Source of the DNA: Gorsachius magnificus | Lineage: Eukaryota; Chordata; Aves; Pelecaniformes; Ardeidae | DNA: 64,000 nt | Direction: 5' to 3' | Assembly (NCBI GenBank): GCA_034008185.1 | Contig: CM067081.1 | Coordinates: 188,180,510 to 188,244,509 of the forward strand | Shown: positions 57,395 through 64,000 of the stretch, piece after piece | Layout: each line of letters begins with the position of its first letter | Numbering within the stretch: position 1 is the first letter of the stretch | Made by a program: the position numbers and the translations under genes | Notes under the pieces: model-generated | Database searches by the model: none | The model's input: only the letters and a program-made list of their open reading frames with translations | Told to the model about the DNA's origin: nothing

Positions 57395-57417
57395 AAAAAA
57401 AAAAAAAAAAAAAAAAA
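57395..57417. repeat. Poly(A) tract, 23 bases
   Basis: Uninterrupted run of A in a BMT2 intron. No processed gene copy is recognisable beside it. Confidence 0.9.
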
Positions 57418-58167
57418 GTAGTCTATTCCATACCATGCAATCAGTTTTCTTTTGGAATATCCAAAAGCTTTTTAATGAGAAAGATTCAAAAATAGCCATC
57501 TGGTTTAGGAGAGAGTCCTAATCAGAGTACTTCTGAAGTATTCAAAAATTAAGATTTATCCCATAAGAATTCTGGAGAACATTTTAGTAAGCCAAAAACT
57601 GATCTCCTTATCTGCCACTGTGTGATGACCCTACTAGGCAAGGTGAAATTATAGATAAGGCGGCAAATGGTTGTAATGCTAAATACTTAACTATGCTACA
57701 AAACAACAAAAGGTGAATGAACAGATGTCTTGGGAAGCTCTGACATCATCTGTGACCAACTGCAAAACCAATCCGAAATGCCTTTATGAAGATAAAGACA
57801 TCATTGCTTTTTTAATTAAGTTAAAAAACAAAAAATAAAGAGATGCCTGGCAACTTTTGAGGATAGTGACTGCTGCCTTGCCTCTGAAAGCATTCTTATC
57901 TTCCAAAGGATAGTCTCCTTGACCAATGCCTAGAACAACATTTGAGGTCTTCAAGTTTGCAACCATAAGCATTTTTTTCATGACTAAAGCAGTTACCGGT
58001 ATATATAATGTAGCATCAGATAAGATCAATGCACCTGTATGGAAGTACTGGCAGTCAGCTATCTAAACCAGTAAATGCTGGAGTTAACCAATTCTGTTCA
58101 AGTCCGCTAGTACAGACTTTACATCCGCCTGGTCTCTAAAACAACTTGATGAGTTCATCCATGTATC

Positions 58168-58204
58168 AAAAAAAAAAAAAAAAAAAAAAAAAAGAAAAAA
58201 GAAA
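58168..58204. repeat. Poly(A) tract, 26 bases, with A-rich extension
   Basis: Twenty-six consecutive A, then GAAAAAAGAAAA, in a BMT2 intron. It is a simple repeat with no attached element that I can name. Confidence 0.9.
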
Positions 58205-60529
58205 ATATACAGCACCACTAGCACCCAACAATTTGAGCTCTTTCAATTGGATCATTTATAGGGCTGCATCTAAAAATTTTGATCATAATTTGTAAGATCT
58301 TGCAATACCCAAAATCCATTAATAGAGGCAAACAAATGCAAATTCACAGCTTTCACAGGGAATTCACAGGGAGGAGAATGATAACTTTCCAGCAAGCAAA
58401 TGTTGCTTTTTACTTCAAGTTTCTGCAGCCAATTCAAATTGTCATCTCCAAAACATAATTTGTCATCTTTCTGGGAAAGATTCAGCCCTAGAGAGACAGA
58501 TCACTGCAAAAACTTTCAGGAACAGATCTCCAGGGCCAGTGGAGTCCAAAAAAGCCATGGTTGTACTCATAGTGACAACAAAGCAGTAAGGAATACTGCA
58601 GAAAAAAATATCTTTAAGCAGCAATAAAGAGATCTGGGCTCTCTGTGCTCCTCCTCAACTCTCAGTGATCTACCACAGAGGATGTTGGGGAAGCAAGAGA
58701 AGTTTTCTTGTTGCAGAACAATAATGCCAAGTTTAAGGCTTTTGCTTCTACGTGGAACAGAAGATATCCAGGGGATACTTCCATCAAAATACCAGCATTA
58801 TCAAGGCAGAGTGCAACAATTATCTTTAAGTTAAAAACTGCACTCATTACCAGGCTACCCTGTAAATCAGTCAATACTAAGTGAGATTTCAGAATGAAGA
58901 TGACGGCAACATTTTTTTCCCAGCTTGGATGCCAACCACAGTGTAATCTCTACAACAGGAACTTGAATACTGCAGAGCAACTGTTCAGATCGTAATGGCC
59001 ATAAATCACAAACATGAGCTGAAATCAAGTAGTGTCTTTTGCCACATAAGACTAGTGTGACATTTGTCAGACCAGCACATCTCCTTTTCTAGAAAATGGA
59101 AACATTAGTGGCAGATTCTCTCTCATTCAAACACAGAAATGTATGTCTGTATGTACACTTGCATTCTCCATAAGAGTCCAATGGTAACAGCAAAAGAATA
59201 GAAGACACACGGGACCAGAGGGAACATAAAAAGAGGGAATGCGACTCTATAGTGCAGAGAAAACTTCCCATAAAAATTGACAGCCTCTAGAGATCTTATT
59301 TTCCATTTAAAGTGTTCGATGAAATACTTGTACAGATTAAAATTAAGCAGCACAACCCAGAACACTCTGATCTCCAGGAGAGCTCATGTCACCTACCGTG
59401 CAGTGAAAAACCACTGTGATGTATTTTGTGTTCCTCTCTTACAAAACCTGCATTCATGGCTGCAGCATTGTTTTTGACTGGGTGAAAGGGGAGACAACTT
59501 CAGACTACTACAGCATTGGGGAAGACTTCTGGAAAGCTAAAACTCTGTATTCCAAGCTAAGCAGAAGCCAGAAACTCTCTTCTACACTAATGGATAACAA
59601 ATCTAAGGCATTTGATACAGGGCAAGTTCACTCCAATAGCTGTGTCACATCCATGGAGCCTTGTAGTCCAAGTTTAATGCAAATGTACCTTGAAACCTTA
59701 AAAGTAGCAGAGATTTAGGTGCTCACTTGGGTCTTGACTTCTCCTTGCTTGTCAGGTTTTGCTGCTTCTCAGAACACGGGTGCAATGAATTGCTTCGTAG
59801 CAATTCTCAGGCTGCCAGTTATCAGTAGGAACAGCTAGGTGCTTGAAATAATTTTGAAGCTCTTTAGAAGTGCTTAGATACGGTCACTAAAACATATACA
59901 GAGAACACAGACCACAGAGCCAGGTGGTCTGAAAACCACTGGTTCGGAGAGTTACTTTTTCAGCACTGCAACTCTGAAGTCTGATTCCTCGGTGAGAATA
60001 TAACTGTAATCTAGGTGACAACCACTGATCCAGTGCACTGTTAGAAATTTAGCCTTGCTGAATTCATTGATCATCACCCTTCAACCCCCTGTTACCTAAT
60101 GATTTTCAGTTCAACATTAAAAGCAAGGGAAGTACTTGCCACTGTGGGTAATTTCCAAGCACATCTTGGATCCACAGCTCTCCAATGTATTAGTGTACAG
60201 GTAGAAAAACAAAATGTGAATATGTAAAGATCAGAAACTGGTAAAGTAAAACCTGGGAAATGGCATTCTAAATATATCCCACATTTGTTTGTTCAAGAAC
60301 TTTATTAAATGGACTGCAGCTCTTGATTATTAGCCCCCTTAGAAATACACCTATTATTCAACTAGGTGCTGTACAGGTAAGTGACATTTTTCTCTTGGAA
60401 GTAGATAGAAATACAGCAGTTAGGTGATCCTGAAAAAAGCTACTTTATCACTGAAATTGAAAACTAGGAGATTGGCACTTGAAGTGATTCATTATTCTAT
60501 TATTTATCAAGGATATTTATTTATAGTGT

Positions 60530-60868
60530 GCGCTTGCAGCCCAGAAGGCCAACTGTACCCTGGTCTGTAACAAAAGCAGCGTGGCTAGCAAGTCAAGGGA
60601 GGTGATTCTGCCCCTCTGCTCTGCTCTGGTGAGACCTCACCTGGAGTACTGCGTCCAGCTCTGGAGCCCTCAGCACAAGAAGGACATGGAACTGTTGGAG
60701 CGGGTCCAGAAGAGGGCCACAAAAATTATCTGAGGGCTGGAGCACCTCCTATGAGGACAGGCTGAGAGGTTGGGGTTGTTCAGCCTGGAGAAGAGAAGGC
60801 TGTGGGGAGACCTTACTGCAGCCTTTCAGTACTTAAAGGGGGCCTATAGGAAAGATGGGGGCAATCTT
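60530..60868 (+). mobile_element. CR1 LINE fragment in BMT2 intron
   Basis: Plus-strand CR1 segment: CAGCCCAGAAGGCCAACTGT, then sequence matching [20 protein letters not shown] and VQKRATK. A broken frame follows, with a TGA after the RATKII position. It resumes as FSLEKRRLWGDLTAAFQYLK and ends abruptly in unique DNA without the CR1 tail. It is therefore truncated at both ends and degraded, and it lies antisense to BMT2. Confidence 0.9.
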
Positions 60869-62941
60869 TTTAGCAGGTGCTGCTGTGACATACTTATATA
60901 CAGCTCTGCAACTCTTATTTGTAGTGTCACATTACCAAAATGGAGTGATAGTATTTGAACAAGTGTATGTATGTGTGGAGGTTCCCCCATACCGTTTGTC
61001 AAGACCTCACCAAGACTCAAAGACTTCACTAACTTATCAGTGTAGACATGGTAGAAACGCATTTTGGGAGAAAAGTATACTTTGTGTAATACACAATCCA
61101 TTTTCAGTCTGATAAACTGTAATTTCTTCTATAAGGCACAGAAGAAGAAATTGAATTTTGATTTCTCCAGTAACTTGGAACAGCTATGCCTTGTTGCTTT
61201 AAGGTCTGTACAACTACTAAAAACCCTCACTACCATTTGTTGTTTACTCAGGTAAATATTATGAATCTTGACTTTGCCAGGTATGTCTTTATGGATGTAT
61301 GCATTTTTAAAGTTTTGAAAATGAAAATAAAAATCATCATCACTCACTAGATGAACAAATACTTTTAAAGTTATTAAATATAAACTTCTCTATTAACTAC
61401 TTTCTATACAAACTAGTCAGAACAAAAGGTAAGGGTACAGACTACTGGTAGCAAGAAGAAACTCATGTGACATTAGCTCCACATTGGCCCTCATGAAGTC
61501 TGTACAAAGTATGAAGATAGAGCACATGCAAAGAGAGAGCTACTGCTTTATCATGACAGGGCCTCTCACTGGAAGACAAATCAACTTTAAGTAGCGTATG
61601 ATCATCAAACCTATTGATTTAAACAAACAAGTACCAACAAACTGCTATTTATAGTAATGCTAAAATTCTGTGTTAACAAATGCCAACATTGTTGGGATGT
61701 TATAAGGTATTAGTATCTCATCAGCCCTTTGTGCGAAAGTGCCTGGTTATTCTCATTAAAAACAGGTATCTGTTTTGAGGCTGACTTAGCAAAATGAGCA
61801 CTAAAAAGAGGAGTCAGTGGGGGAATTCAGCTTAGGAGAAGCCACTACCTTCATTTTGGAAGCATCTGTTTTGTCTTGTCATAATAGGACAACAATGGGG
61901 AAAATATTTTCATTTTGCATGTAATTATTAACCTACATACGCATTTGGGACCTTTATGCCTTTTGCAAATTGCTTTATGAACATGGAAAACCATGAAAGA
62001 TGCCAGCTCCTAGGGACAGACACATCTGCTAAAAACATCCGTAACATGTTCCTTTCCTAACTATGTCTAACTTAAGGCAAGTGCTGATCACAGAAGACGT
62101 GCTACAATAATGAGAAAAATCTCTTCACAGAAGAAATACTATTGCAGACAGTTGTAGGAACCGGTCTATAAAGAATATGAAGCAAGTCATAAGTGTAACA
62201 TCTAATGATAATATGCTTATGCATTCATTATTCCATTATACTTGCAAAATACTAAATTCTTTCCATCACACATGGAATAGCCACAAACATGATCCATGTT
62301 GTTTAGGAAAAAAAGGAGGGTGGGACTGTAACTGAAATAAAGCTACTCCTGTATGCCAAAAATAAAATTCTTACTTGCATGAAGGTCAAAAACAAAATTA
62401 AAACTGTTGTTAGGAAAATACCTCAAGGATACTACAACTTCTGCAGAGCCAGTCATCAGAAAGCTAGCACATTTAAAATTAAGGGTTATAATTCAAAATT
62501 GCTTTTGAAGTATATAATTGGAATCAAGAGTTTCTCTGCAATTATTTATGAAGAGAAAGTTTTAAGTACTCTGATATTTACATTTGGCACTTAGTACTTA
62601 CATAAGCAATTGACTTTTCAACAATGCTGAACAGCCATTAGATTCTAACTTAATTAACGTCTCCCTTGTTTCACCTCAAGGTTTAATATAAATTGCATGA
62701 CACAAAAAAAAAAAATTACATCTTCATTTAAGTTGTCGTTCTCAAGCAATTTTTTACAGCATCCACCAAAATATACTACAATATAAATATTTCTTCACAC
62801 ATATATATGTTCACATGAAAATGCCCTTTCTTATTAAAAATACAGACTGATCTAATATGTCACAAGGAAAAAAACTTCCAGGTAAGTCTTACCACACACA
62901 GAAGGGGAAAAAAAAAAGTCTGGAAAACCAGTAAAACTTAC

Positions 62942-63115
62942 TCTTCCGTTATAGCTTCATGATTTGTCAAGCCAAAGTTTGGCACGGGATCTTCAATCTT
63001 GGGAGCCTGGGGAACATTTAAAGCTGGAGTGGTCTTGGAAGCAAGCAGTGCTCTTTTTTCATCTTTCTCAAGTGCTTTTCTTTTCCCACCGTTCTGAAAA
63101 TATTCTCGGCATACA
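62942..63115 (-). CDS. BMT2: BMT2/SAMTOR internal exon (upstream of SAM loop)
   Basis: A 174-base coding exon. It begins after a T-rich tract and CAG with T-GTA-TGC-CGA and ends ACG-GAA-GA before a GTAAGT donor at 62941. It encodes [20 protein letters not shown], then [13 protein letters not shown], then a less conserved linker rich in Pro, Asp and Asn, ending NHEAITE. The Cys-containing VCREYF segment closes the N-terminal helical region of the protein. The first base completes a serine codon begun in an earlier exon, so at least one more coding exon and the promoter lie to the right of the window. The gene is cut by the window edge, not damaged. Confidence 0.93.
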
Positions 63116-64000
63116 CTGAAAAAAACAAAAAGAAAAATTCCCCAGAAAAACAATGCTATTTTTGGTCATTACTACAGGTAAGATGCAAGAGAGGTTTAAA
63201 AAGATACAAGCGCTGTCAGCTTTCAAACAAATCTGGGCTTTACTGCAACTTCGGTAAATCAGCTTGAGGAAAGATGTGATATGCCCAAAGACACACTTTA
63301 AGTCGATTGGTGTTTTATTTCCAGAAATTAGGCTGTAAGTCACAGTTGAGTAAAGAGATTAAAAATAGTTTTATCTGGATAGACTTTCAGAGCAAGACAG
63401 AAGCTCTTGTCAGAACATCACCAGAGGGTAAACTTCAGCTTTCACCTGAGCACCACAGGTCTCCACTAAGGTGCAGTTATCAACTAGCTCCCCACAAATG
63501 CAGGGGGTTTTGAAACATCTGTGCCTTGCAAGACACATGATGCGGGGCAAAAGAAACAATCCAGGCTTATGGGCTTACTTACATACACCAGTTTTAAATT
63601 TTAATTGAGTTTGCCTAGGGGTTTTTTTGTTTTTAAGTAACAGATATCTTCAGTAGTCTGTTATTGTGGAAGACCTGTTTCAACTTTCAATTTCTTCCCA
63701 TACTTAATTATTTTGCTAATAGGAACCGGAACAAAATAACTTGGTTATACTTGAACAGAAATGTTAACCAGTTTAAAGGAATGAATGTTATCAAAAAAGT
63801 TGAATTGCACCTGCATACTTCAACCAGCAGTCAGCATTATCGTGTGAGAAGCAAGCATTATGTTGGAGAATAACTGAATTTTGTCCACAAAATAGAACTA
63901 GAATTGGAAACAATTTGTTGCTGTGAAATTAAAAAGCCTGACGCACCCAGCACAAAGCAGTATTTTTAATTAGATGTACCAGCCAAGTATTTGCATGGAA
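63116..64000 (-). other. BMT2: BMT2 intron, partial, cut by window edge
   Basis: Start of the intron upstream of the exon at 63115-62942. No further BMT2 exon is visible before the right edge, so the N-terminal coding exons and promoter lie outside. Confidence 0.8.

Larger units (their letters stand above)
56648..62941 (-). other. BMT2: BMT2 intron upstream of the SAM-loop exon
   Basis: A 6.3-kb intron with GTAAGT donor and CTTCTTAG acceptor. It contains two long poly(A) tracts and the antisense CR1 fragment at 60.5-60.9 kb; the remainder is unique A+T-rich sequence. Confidence 0.85.

Overview
The window is vertebrate nuclear DNA, almost certainly from a bird. Its proteins match the amniote genes TMEM168 and BMT2 (SAMTOR), split by GT-AG introns. 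Its interspersed repeats are CR1 LINE tails plus a solo LTR of a type I recall from many non-galliform birds. I saw no bacterial, phage or plasmid feature. Both genes lie on the minus strand, so transcription runs right to left. They sit in tandem (BMT2 upstream, TMEM168 downstream), as in human 7q31.

Layout. 1 to about 19 kb is gene-poor DNA downstream of TMEM168, with one CR1 tail and simple repeats but no supportable gene. TMEM168 runs from a CpG-island promoter near 45.6 kb to its stop codon at 19,874. It has one 5' non-coding exon and four coding exons: 41471-40335, 28354-28212, 25462-25188 and 20421-19874. These join in frame to give 700 codons plus a stop. Its introns hold several CR1 pieces and a complete solo LTR with 5-bp target-site duplications. 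About 46.1 to 49.5 kb is intergenic. From 50,848 to the right edge lie the last three coding exons of BMT2 (63115-62942, 56647-56533, 51477-50848); its first exons and promoter are outside the window.

Roles. BMT2/SAMTOR is an S-adenosylmethionine-binding, methyltransferase-fold protein that links methionine/SAM supply to mTORC1 through GATOR1-KICSTOR. TMEM168 is a poorly understood multipass membrane protein. Its C-terminal soluble part carries a His-containing YYSGH motif and a later [10 protein letters not shown] motif, resembling the two active-site strands of the caspase/metacaspase fold but apparently without the catalytic cysteine. No shared pathway is visible; the two genes are simply conserved neighbours.

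The main points to follow up are this possible pseudo-caspase domain, a pair of overlapping upstream ORFs in the TMEM168 leader combined with a weak main start codon, and the same-strand solo LTR in TMEM168 intron 3. I found no convincing new multi-gene system here.
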